From Micromonospora endolithica (GTDB lineage Bacteria; Actinomycetota; Actinomycetes; Mycobacteriales; Micromonosporaceae), in assembly GCF_003626595.1 (NCBI RefSeq), contig NZ_RBAK01000014.1:1-64000 (forward strand): 64,000 nucleotides of DNA, given 5' to 3'. Under the pieces are notes generated by a model. The model was given only the letters and a program-made list of their open reading frames with translations. It was not told where the DNA came from and ran no database searches. The translations under genes and the position numbers were made by a program. Positions 57,923-64,000 of the stretch are shown in pieces; position 1 is the first letter of the stretch; each line of letters begins with the position of its first letter.

Positions 57923-59464
57923 TCAGGTGCGGCGGAGGACGGCCAGGAACATCGCGTCGGTGCCGTGGCGGTGCGGCCAGAGCTGCACCGTCGGGCCGTC
58001 GCCGAGCCCGGGCATGCCGGCGGGCAGCAGCGGGCGGGCGTCGACGAAGTCCACCGGCACACCCGAGCGGCGGGCCGACTCGGTCACCGTCACGTGCGTC
58101 TCCACCGTGTGCGGCGAGCAGGTCACGTAGGCCACCAGCCCGCCGGGCCGGACCGCCTTCAGCGCCGCGGCGAGCAGTTCCCGCTGCAACCGGGTCAGCG
58201 GCGGCAGGTCCGACGGCTGACGCCGCCAGCGGGACTCCGGCCGCCGGCGCAGCGAACCCAGCCCGGTGCACGGCGCGTCGACCAGTACCCGGTCGAAGTA
58301 CCCCTCGGGCAGCTTCTCCCCGGCGCCGACGGTGCGACCGTCGGTGTGCACGACGGTGACCGGCAGGCCCCGGGTGGCCTGGCTGACCAGCCGGGCACGG
58401 TGCTCGGACACCTCGACGGCGGTCAACCGCGCCCCGCGCTGCGCCGCCAGTGCGCCGAGCAGGCCCGCCTTGCCGCCGGGACCGGCGCACAGGTCCAGCC
58501 AGCGGCCGTCCGGCCCGTCCAGCGGGGCGGCCGCGAGCGCGTCGGCGACCAGCTGCGACCCCTCGTCCTGCACGTGCGCCCGGCCCTCGGCCAGCGCCGC
58601 CAGGTCGCCGGGCGCTCCGCCGCCGAGATAGACCGCGTACGGGGAGAAGGCGCCGGGCACGCCGCCGACCTCGTCGGCCAGCTCCACCGGGTCGGCCAGG
58701 CCGGGCCGGGCGCACAGGTGCACCGGCGGGCGCTCGTTGTCCTCGATGAGCAGCCGGGTGGTCTCCCCCAGGTCGCCGCCGAGCGCCTCGCTGAACGCCC
58801 GCACGATCCACTGCGGGTGGCTGTAGGCCACGGCCAGGTGGCCGATCGGGTCGGTCTCGACCGGCGGGGCCAGCTTCGCCACCCACGCGTCGGCGTCCCG
58901 GCCGGCCACCTCGCGCAGCACCGCGTTGGCGAACCCGGTCGCGCCCGGACCGACCGACCGCACCAGGTCGACCGTGGAGGAGACCGCAGCGTGCGCCGGC
59001 ACCCGGGTGTGCAGCAGTTGGTACGCCCCGATCCGCAGCGCGTCGCGCACCGGCGGGTCGATGCGTTGCACGTCCCGGCCGGCCGCGTCGGACAGGATCG
59101 CGTCCAGCGTGCCGAGGTGCCGCAGGGTGCCGTAGGTCAGCTCGGTGGCGAACGCGGCGTCCCGGCCGAACAGCCCGAGATCGCGCAGGATCGCGGGCAG
59201 CACCAGGTTGGCGTACGCGTCGTCGCGGTGCACCGCCGCGACCGCCTCGTACGCGGCGTGCCGGGGCAGGTCCACCGCCGGTCGTGGCGGTCGGCCACCC
59301 CGCCGGTCGGTGCCGCCGCGCGGGCCGCGGTCGTCGCCGCGCGCGGGCCGCCCGCCCCGGTCGGCGTACGGCCGGTCCGGGCGCTCGCCGGAGGGCCGGC
59401 GCGGCCCCGTGCCCTGGTCGGACCGCGGCTCGGAGCGCGCGGGCCGGTCGGTCGGCCCGGTCAC
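57923..59464 (-). CDS. rsmB: RsmB/NOP2-type rRNA m5C methyltransferase
   Basis: 513 residues from GTG 59464. The first ~65 residues are a basic, Arg/Gly/Asp-rich disordered tail. A NusB-like domain follows (AYEAVAAVHRDDAYANLVLPAILRD...), then the SAM fold: WLDLCAGPGGKAGLLG, ARLTAVEVSEHRA, VLVDAPCTGLGSLRRRPESRWRR (PCTGLG Cys) and AYVTCSPHTVETH (catalytic Cys of TCS). It methylates 16S rRNA C967 or equivalent. Its GTG start overlaps the TGA of a 62-bp repeat mini-ORF, linking it to fmt. Confidence 0.94.
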   Translation of the reverse strand: MTGPTDRPARSEPRSDQGTGPRRPSGERPDRPYADRGGRPARGDDRGPRGGTDRRGGRPPRPAVDLPRHAAYEAVAAVHRDDAYANLVLPAILRDLGLFGRDAAFATELTYGTLRHLGTLDAILSDAAGRDVQRIDPPVRDALRIGAYQLLHTRVPAHAAVSSTVDLVRSVGPGATGFANAVLREVAGRDADAWVAKLAPPVETDPIGHLAVAYSHPQWIVRAFSEALGGDLGETTRLLIEDNERPPVHLCARPGLADPVELADEVGGVPGAFSPYAVYLGGGAPGDLAALAEGRAHVQDEGSQLVADALAAAPLDGPDGRWLDLCAGPGGKAGLLGALAAQRGARLTAVEVSEHRARLVSQATRGLPVTVVHTDGRTVGAGEKLPEGYFDRVLVDAPCTGLGSLRRRPESRWRRQPSDLPPLTRLQRELLAAALKAVRPGGLVAYVTCSPHTVETHVTVTESARRSGVPVDFVDARPLLPAGMPGLGDGPTVQLWPHRHGTDAMFLAVLRRT

Positions 59465-59526
59465 GCTGAACCGCCCTTCGTTCGCGACTGCGGGGCTCGC
59501 AACACCGGCTCACTCCTCGCGCTCAC
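59461..59526 (-). CDS. Mini-ORF 2 of GTGA repeat (21 residues)
   Basis: GTG 59526 overlaps the stop of mini-ORF 1; its TGA (59461-59463) overlaps the rsmB GTG at 59464. It differs from mini-ORF 1 by one codon near the end (GGT for GTT). Confidence 0.35.
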   Translation of the reverse strand: MSARSEPVLRAPQSRTKGGSA

Positions 59527-59588
59527 GCTGAAACGCCCTTCGTTCGCGACTGCGGGGCTCGCAACACCGGCTCACTCCTCGCGCTCAC
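59523..59588 (-). CDS. Mini-ORF 1 of GTGA repeat (21 residues)
   Basis: GTG 59588 overlaps the fmt stop; TGA 59523-59525 overlaps the next unit's GTG. The product is basic, Ser/Arg-rich and has no recognisable fold. It probably acts as a translational relay or is a by-product of a mobile repeat; a functional peptide is not supported. Confidence 0.35.
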   Translation of the reverse strand: MSARSEPVLRAPQSRTKGVSA

Positions 59589-60511
59589 GCGAGCACCTCG
59601 CCGGCGGTGACCCGGGCGCCCCGCGCCCAGTCGGTGGCGGGCATGGCCCGCTTGCCGGCGGCCCGGACCTCGCCCAGGCGCACCGGGGTGGTGGCCGTGC
59701 CGGCCAGCACCCGGGACTTCTCCACCAGTAGCTCGCCGGGTTTCAGCTCCGGGCCGTCCGGCTCCGGGGTGACCGGACCGAGTTTGACCCGCTCGTCGCG
59801 GAACGTGGTCCACGGGCCGGGCGCCGGGGTGCAGGCGCGGATCCGCCGGTCGACCGCGAAGGCGGGGTCGGTCCACCGGACCCGGGCGTCGTCGACGGTC
59901 AGCTTCGGCGCCAGGGACACCCCGTCGGCCGGCTGCGGTTCGGCCCGGGTGGTGCCGGCGTCGAGCGCGTCCAGGACGGCGACCAGCAGGCCGGCGCCCG
60001 AGTCGGCCAACCGCTCCAGCAGGTCGCCGGAGGTGTCACCGGGGCGGATCTCGTCGGTCAGGGTGCCGAAGACCGGCCCGGTGTCGAGGCCCTCCTCCAG
60101 CTGGAAGACGCTGGCGCCGGTGACCTCGTCGCCGTGCAGCACCGCGTGCTGCACCGGGGCCGCGCCCCGCCAGGCCGGCAGCAGCGAGAAGTGCAGGTTG
60201 ATCCACCCGTGCCGGGGGATCTCCAGCGCGGCCGGCGGCACCAGCGCGCCGTACGCGACCACCGGCACGCAGTCCGGCGCCAGCTCGCGCAGGCGGTCCA
60301 GGAACTCCGGCTCCCGGGGGCGGGCCGGGGTGAGCACCTCGACCCCGTGCTCGTCGGCCCACGCGCCGACCGGGGAGCGGGACAGGCCACGGCCCCGGCC
60401 GGCCGGGGCGTCGGGGCGGGTCACCACGGCGACCAGCTCGTGCCCGGACGCGGCGACGGCGGCCAGGGCGGGTACGGCGACGGCCGGGGTGCCGGCGAAG
60501 ATCACACGCAC
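59585..60511 (-). CDS. fmt: Methionyl-tRNA formyltransferase
   Basis: 308 residues. VIFAGTPAVAVPALAAVAASGHELVAVVTRPDAPAGRGR at the start, then INLHFSLLPAWRGAAPVQHAVLHGDEVTGASVFQLEEGLDTGPVF with the SLLPxWRGxAP catalytic loop and Asp of GLDTGPV. The C-terminal OB domain ends VRAAGKRAMPATDWARGAR. It formylates initiator Met-tRNA and pairs with def, whose stop is 4 bp upstream. Its own TGA is part of the repeat unit. Confidence 0.97.
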   Translation of the reverse strand: MRVIFAGTPAVAVPALAAVAASGHELVAVVTRPDAPAGRGRGLSRSPVGAWADEHGVEVLTPARPREPEFLDRLRELAPDCVPVVAYGALVPPAALEIPRHGWINLHFSLLPAWRGAAPVQHAVLHGDEVTGASVFQLEEGLDTGPVFGTLTDEIRPGDTSGDLLERLADSGAGLLVAVLDALDAGTTRAEPQPADGVSLAPKLTVDDARVRWTDPAFAVDRRIRACTPAPGPWTTFRDERVKLGPVTPEPDGPELKPGELLVEKSRVLAGTATTPVRLGEVRAAGKRAMPATDWARGARVTAGEVLA

Positions 60512-60515
60512 CGGC

Positions 60516-61076
60516 TCACCGACCCAGACCGAAAGGGCTGCCGGCGGCGTGCGGGTTCAGCTTGACCGTGGGCGGGGCGGCGGCGTCGTACCACTCCGCC
60601 TGGCGGATCGCCTTCATCGCCTCCTTGCGGCCGGCCGGGTCCAGCCGGTCGACGAACAGCACCCCGTCGAGGTGGTCGGTCTCGTGCTGCACGCAGCGCG
60701 CCATCAGGCCGGTGCCGACGATCTGCACCGGGTCGCCGTAGCCGTTGAAGCCCTTGGCGATCACGTTCTGCCGGCGCTTGGTGTCGAAGTAGAGCCCCGG
60801 GATGGACAGGCACCCCTCGGGGCCGTCCTGCTCCTCGGCGTCCGGGAACTCCAGCACCGGGTTGACCAGGTGGCCCAGCACGTCGTCGACGTCGAAGGTG
60901 AACACCCGCAGACCCACTCCGAGCTGCGGCGCGGCGAGACCGGCGCCGTTCTGCTCGCGCATCGTGTCGGTGAGGTCGGCGACGAGCCGGCGCAGCTCGG
61001 CGTCGAAGTCGACCACCGGATCGGCCGGCGTGCGCAGCACCGGATCCCCGAACAGACGGATGGGCTGGACGGTCAC
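60516..61076 (-). CDS. def: Peptide deformylase
   Basis: 186 residues from GTG 61076. All three metalloenzyme motifs are present: GAGLAAPQLG, EGCLSIPG (metal Cys) and QHETDHLDG (HExxH as HETDH). It removes N-formyl groups from nascent proteins. The C-terminal tail (DAAAPPTVKLNPHAAGSPFGLG) is longer than type I minimal forms. Operon with fmt and rsmB. Confidence 0.97.
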   Translation of the reverse strand: MTVQPIRLFGDPVLRTPADPVVDFDAELRRLVADLTDTMREQNGAGLAAPQLGVGLRVFTFDVDDVLGHLVNPVLEFPDAEEQDGPEGCLSIPGLYFDTKRRQNVIAKGFNGYGDPVQIVGTGLMARCVQHETDHLDGVLFVDRLDPAGRKEAMKAIRQAEWYDAAAPPTVKLNPHAAGSPFGLGR

Positions 61077-61120
61077 TCGGGGTGGCTCCTTCGTGGGCTG
61101 GACGGGCTGGCCGTACCAGT

Positions 61121-62392
61121 CTACGGAGTGGCCGGGGCCGCCCCGGCCGGCGTACCGCGATGCGGGGCCGCCGCGCGCGTGTCGATGGTCACCGGGAGGG
61201 TGTCGTAGCCGCGCAGCGTCAGCCGGGTCCGGCGCCGGGGCCGGCCGGCCGGGGCCAGGCCGGGCAGCCGGCGCAGCAGCAGCGGGAAGGCCACCTGCGC
61301 CTCCAGCCGGGCCAGCGCGGCGCCGAGGCAGTAGTGGGGTCCGGCGCCGAAGGACAGCGGGTTGAGCTGCGCGCGCCATGGGTCGAAACGTTCCGGCTCC
61401 GGGTAGCGGCGGGGATCCCGGTTGGCCGCGCCGAGCAGCACCAGGGCCCACGCTCCGGCGGGGACGTCGACGTCGCCGTGCCGGGTGTCCACGCCGCTGA
61501 CCCGGGTGGTGAGCTGCACCGGGGAGTCGAAGCGGAGCAGCTCGTCGACGTACGCCGGAGCGAGGTCGGGGTGGTCGCGCAGCGCGCCGGCCTCGCGGGG
61601 GTGCTCCAGCAGCACGGCGAGGCCGTTGCCGAGCAGGTTGGTGGTCGTCTCGAAGCCGGCGACCAGCAGCACCACCAGGTTGGCCAGCAGCTCGTCCCCG
61701 GAGAGCCGTTCGTCGCCGGCGTCGTGCACCCGCACCAGGGCGCTGGTCAGGTCGTCGGCCGGCGTGTGCCGGCGGGCGGCCACCAGGTCGGTGAAGTAGT
61801 CCCGCAGCTCGGTGGCGCCGGAGTCGGCGACGGCCAGTTCGTCGGCGGTGATCTCCGGCTCCAGCACGCCGGTCAGGTCGGCGGCCCAGCGGCGGAACAG
61901 CGGCCGGTCGGCCGCCGGTACGCCGAGCAGCGCGCAGATCACGCCCACCGGCAGCGGGTACGCGAAGTCGGCCATGAAGTCGACCGGCTCGCCCCCCTCG
62001 GCGCGGGCGACCATCGTGTCGACCAGGTCGTCGGCCTGCGCCGTCACCACGTCCCGCATGGCGCCGATCCGGCGCGGGGTGAACGCCCCGGCGGCGAGCC
62101 GGCGCATCCGGCTGTGGTCGGGCGGGTTGGTGCGCAGCATCGACCGGGAGATCGAGGTGACCGCCGGGCTGTTCCGCCAGCCGGGCAGGAACCGGTCGCG
62201 CAGGACGTCGTCCATCACCCCGAAGCCGGGGTCGCGCAGGATGGCGTCGGCCTCGTCGTGGCCGGTGACCACGTAGAAGACCGGCCCGGCCTGGACCACC
62301 GGTCCGTGCGCGCGCAGCCGCTCGTACGTCGGGTAGGGGTCGGCCCGTCCTTCGGGCGACATCAGCAGGGCGAGTGCCTCGGCGGCGTCCAT
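61121..62392 (-). CDS. Cytochrome P450
   Basis: 423 residues. The heme loop FGAGPHYCLGAALARLEAQ gives the proximal Cys near residue 355. The I-helix oxygen groove is LLVAGFETTTNLLGNG, and the K-helix ExxR is in VDELLRFDSPVQLTTR. Soluble bacterial class (CYP105/107-like length). No ferredoxin or biosynthetic gene is nearby and the substrate is unknown. It sits between the kinase-ParB gene and def, same strand, 45 bp before def, possibly read through into the housekeeping genes. Confidence 0.94.
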   Translation of the reverse strand: MDAAEALALLMSPEGRADPYPTYERLRAHGPVVQAGPVFYVVTGHDEADAILRDPGFGVMDDVLRDRFLPGWRNSPAVTSISRSMLRTNPPDHSRMRRLAAGAFTPRRIGAMRDVVTAQADDLVDTMVARAEGGEPVDFMADFAYPLPVGVICALLGVPAADRPLFRRWAADLTGVLEPEITADELAVADSGATELRDYFTDLVAARRHTPADDLTSALVRVHDAGDERLSGDELLANLVVLLVAGFETTTNLLGNGLAVLLEHPREAGALRDHPDLAPAYVDELLRFDSPVQLTTRVSGVDTRHGDVDVPAGAWALVLLGAANRDPRRYPEPERFDPWRAQLNPLSFGAGPHYCLGAALARLEAQVAFPLLLRRLPGLAPAGRPRRRTRLTLRGYDTLPVTIDTRAAAPHRGTPAGAAPATP

Positions 62393-62474
62393 GGCGGGCC
62401 TCCCGCGTCGATCGGGCCGGAGGGCTCCATCATGCGCGTGGCGGGCACCTGGCGCGACCCCGGTTCCGGGCGGC

Positions 62475-63461
62475 TCAGGCGACGGTGCCCGGCTCGCCGG
62501 CCAGCACCGCGTCCCCGGCGGCGAGCAGGGCGTGCTCGGGCAGCGGCAGGGTGATCGAGTGCGCGGCCTCCCAGTCGTGGATGAGACCGGGACGGGCCTG
62601 GGCGGCGAAGTAGTCCACCGCGCTCATCCCGCCGACGACCGGCTCGTCCACCTCGGCGACCAGCAGGGCCGGCACCAGGTGGAAGCCGTTCTGCAGCGCC
62701 GCGCTGAGCCGGCGGTGGCCGTCCACCACGAAGAAGTACTCGCCGGTGTAGCCGATCCGCAGCGGTTCGAGGGCCCCGTCGCCGCCAGCGGCCACCTCGC
62801 CGACGAAGCGGGAGTCCCACAGGTCGCGCAGGCCGGCGACGTCCTCGGTCGGGTACACCCGGGCCGGGTCGAGCAACAGCAGCGGCGGGTTGTCGCGCAG
62901 CACGTCCGCGCCCAGCCGTCCCTCGTACGCGTCGACGATGTGCGCGATCACCTCGGCGATGGTGGCGCGGGTGCTGTCGCAGACCAGGTCGTAGTTGCGC
63001 AGCCGGGCCTTGTCCACCCCGTACCGGACGATGAACCGGTTGCGCTCGCTGTCGCTGCGTTCCCGGAGCTTGGCCTTCGCCTCCTCCAGGGAGGTGTAGC
63101 TCTCCGCCGGCCCGGAGGGACGCAGCAGCGCCCGGCGGGCGGCCTCGCCCGGCTCGGTGATCATGTGCACCTTGAGCGCGTCGGTGAAGAAGTGCCAGGC
63201 CAGTCGGGAGTCCATGACCAGCGACTCGCCGGACGCGGCGATGTCCCGCTGGAGCTGGTCGACGTACCCGTCGACGGCCTGGTCCAGCTCGGCGTGCAGG
63301 TTGAGCTGGAGGGCGGTCATCTGCCGCTCCTGCGCCATCTGGCGGTAGAGGTCGCCGACGCTGACCCGGCGCAGGCCCAGCCGTTCGGCGATCTCCACGG
63401 AGACGGTGCTCTTGCCGCTGCCGAGGTCGCCGTTGAAGACGATCGATTTACGGTCGGTCAC
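62475..63461 (-). CDS. P-loop (cytidylate-kinase-like) kinase fused to ParB/Srx-like domain
   Basis: 328 residues from GTG 63461; GTG 63482 would add 7. Residues ~5-185 are an AAA/NMP-kinase-like domain: IVFNGDLGSGKSTVSVEIAERLGL (Walker A GDLGSGKS), VSVGDLYRQMA, SLVMDSRLAWHFF, and a lid with R-rich RERSDSERNRFIVRYGVD. Residues ~200-320 contain YFFVVDGHRRLSAALQNGFHLVPALL, the GHRR motif of the ParB/sulfiredoxin fold, which also includes free-serine kinases (SbnI/SerK). The combination suggests a regulatory or small-molecule kinase; no substrate can be named. Confidence 0.75.
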   Translation of the reverse strand: MTDRKSIVFNGDLGSGKSTVSVEIAERLGLRRVSVGDLYRQMAQERQMTALQLNLHAELDQAVDGYVDQLQRDIAASGESLVMDSRLAWHFFTDALKVHMITEPGEAARRALLRPSGPAESYTSLEEAKAKLRERSDSERNRFIVRYGVDKARLRNYDLVCDSTRATIAEVIAHIVDAYEGRLGADVLRDNPPLLLLDPARVYPTEDVAGLRDLWDSRFVGEVAAGGDGALEPLRIGYTGEYFFVVDGHRRLSAALQNGFHLVPALLVAEVDEPVVGGMSAVDYFAAQARPGLIHDWEAAHSITLPLPEHALLAAGDAVLAGEPGTVA

Positions 63462-63780
63462 GACTGGTACACCCCTGATCACCGGCTGATTGACTTCGTC
63501 GACGTCGCGCCGTCACCGCCACGATCACGCCGTGAGCGGCGGCTGTCGTGCGCCCGGGCATGACGGGCGATGCTACCACTGCTGCGGTGGGGCTCTTCCG
63601 CACACGGGGTGCGACGATCACGCACCGCGACACCCGTACCACGGAGGAACCGCCGGACCGGACGGCGACCCGTCCGCTTCGGGCCGTGCCGTCCGGTGTC
63701 TGTCCTACCCTGGCGGCGACCTCTCGAACCGGGAGGGGCCGATGCGAACCGGTGACACGCCCGCCGGAGGGAGATCCACC
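63462..63780. other. Divergent non-coding region
   Basis: 319 bp between the kinase-ParB gene on minus and the SnoaL-like gene on plus. I see a small CCAC/GTGG hairpin near 63577-63591 and a -10-like TACCCT at 63706-63711 for the right-hand gene without a good -35. No coding region or RNA gene is convincing here. Confidence 0.5.
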
Positions 63781-64000
63781 ATGCCGAGCGACGACGAGAA
63801 CGAGATCCGCGCGCTGATCGAACGGTGGGCCGCGGCGGTGCACGCCGGCGACCTGCCCGGTGTCCTCGCCGACCACGCCGAGGACATCGTCATGTTCGAC
63901 GTGCCACCGCCGGACCGGGGGGTACGGGGCCTCGACGCGTACCGGGAGACCTGGCCGCCGTTCTTCCGGTGGCAGGCCGGCGGTAGCTCGTTCGACATCG
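63781..64000 (+). CDS. SnoaL/YybH-like protein, truncated by window end
   Basis: ATG 63781 behind GGAGGGAG; 73 codons are visible and the frame is open at the right edge. DENEIRALIERWAAAVHAGDLPGVLADHAEDIVMFDVPPPDRGVRGLDAYRETW is the standard start of the YybH/SnoaL NTF2-like family. No signal peptide is seen, unlike the SnoaL-like protein at 1685. Function is undefined. Confidence 0.8.
   Translation, partial: MPSDDENEIRALIERWAAAVHAGDLPGVLADHAEDIVMFDVPPPDRGVRGLDAYRETWPPFFRWQAGGSSFDI

Larger units (their letters stand above)
59461..59588 (-). repeat. Two tandem 62-bp GTGA mini-ORF repeats between fmt and rsmB
   Basis: Units start at 59588 and 59526 on the minus strand and differ at a single base (CGTTTCAGC versus CGGTTCAGC). 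Each unit is a 21-codon ORF from GTG to TGA, beginning MSARSEPVLRAPQSRTKG. The fmt stop, the junction between units and the rsmB start are all GTGA overlaps, and each unit ends in GAAGGGCG, a Shine-Dalgarno about 9 bp before the next GTG. A diverged relative sits at the pflB-pflA junction. Confidence 0.85.

Overview
The window is GC-rich actinobacterial DNA, most likely from a member of the Micromonosporaceae (Micromonospora-like). The evidence is codon bias to G/C in third positions, frequent GTG starts, ATGA/GTGA-coupled operons, the argCJBDFRGH and infC-rpmI-rplT/pheST/rib-his gene orders, and short repeats that resemble dispersed repeats I associate with this family. It reads as chromosome: I see no insertion sequence, prophage, CRISPR array, tRNA or plasmid function. 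The 16S rRNA gene itself lies off the left edge; only its leader and promoters are present.

Layout. 1-0.6 kb: leader and three tandem promoters of a leftward rRNA operon. 0.6-8.75 kb: ArsR-type regulator, small secreted protein, tyrS, hotdog thioesterase, a NRAMP-like transporter operon with two PRC-barrel proteins, a CNNM/CorC-type membrane protein and two GNAT-like proteins. 8.8-20.4 kb: a coherent low-oxygen/energy-stress block with pyruvate phosphate dikinase, pyruvate formate-lyase and its activase, a cyclic-nucleotide-binding protein without an HTH, a CtpF-like P-type ATPase and two tandem universal stress proteins. Its units are preceded by a shared element, GGGACC-N3-GGCCC, that I read as a DosR/OsdR-type operator. 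20.4-26 kb: flavin monooxygenase/reductase pair, MoaD-like protein with a beta-propeller partner, AAG DNA glycosylase and small DNA-binding proteins. 26-34.5 kb: complete leftward arginine operon argCJBDFRGH with an ARG box. 34.6-41.3 kb: secreted GH64 glucanase under a LacI-type palindrome, a three-gene sugar nucleotide/glycosyltransferase operon, and a quinone-oxidoreductase/HxlR divergent pair.

41.3-64 kb is a long leftward housekeeping region: pheST (with a probable RNA attenuator), a SpoU methyltransferase, infC-rpmI-rplT, hisEG, the riboflavin genes ribD-ribE-ribM-ribBA-ribH behind an FMN riboswitch, a response-regulator/GGDEF protein, rpe, rsmB, fmt, def, a cytochrome P450 and a kinase-ParB-like fusion. 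Two tandem lipoproteins on the opposite strand interrupt the usual rsmB-rpe neighbourhood. A partial SnoaL-like gene runs off the right edge.

The two most unusual signals are: (1) a 62-bp repeat, tandem between fmt and rsmB and related to sequence between pflB and pflA, in which every unit is a 21-codon mini-ORF that begins and ends with GTGA overlaps, so the flanking genes are linked through a chain of stop/start junctions; and (2) the DosR-like fermentation/stress block with its shared upstream motif. The pheS leader with two mutually exclusive stems is a third. All of these come from reading the sequence by eye; no search or folding program was run.
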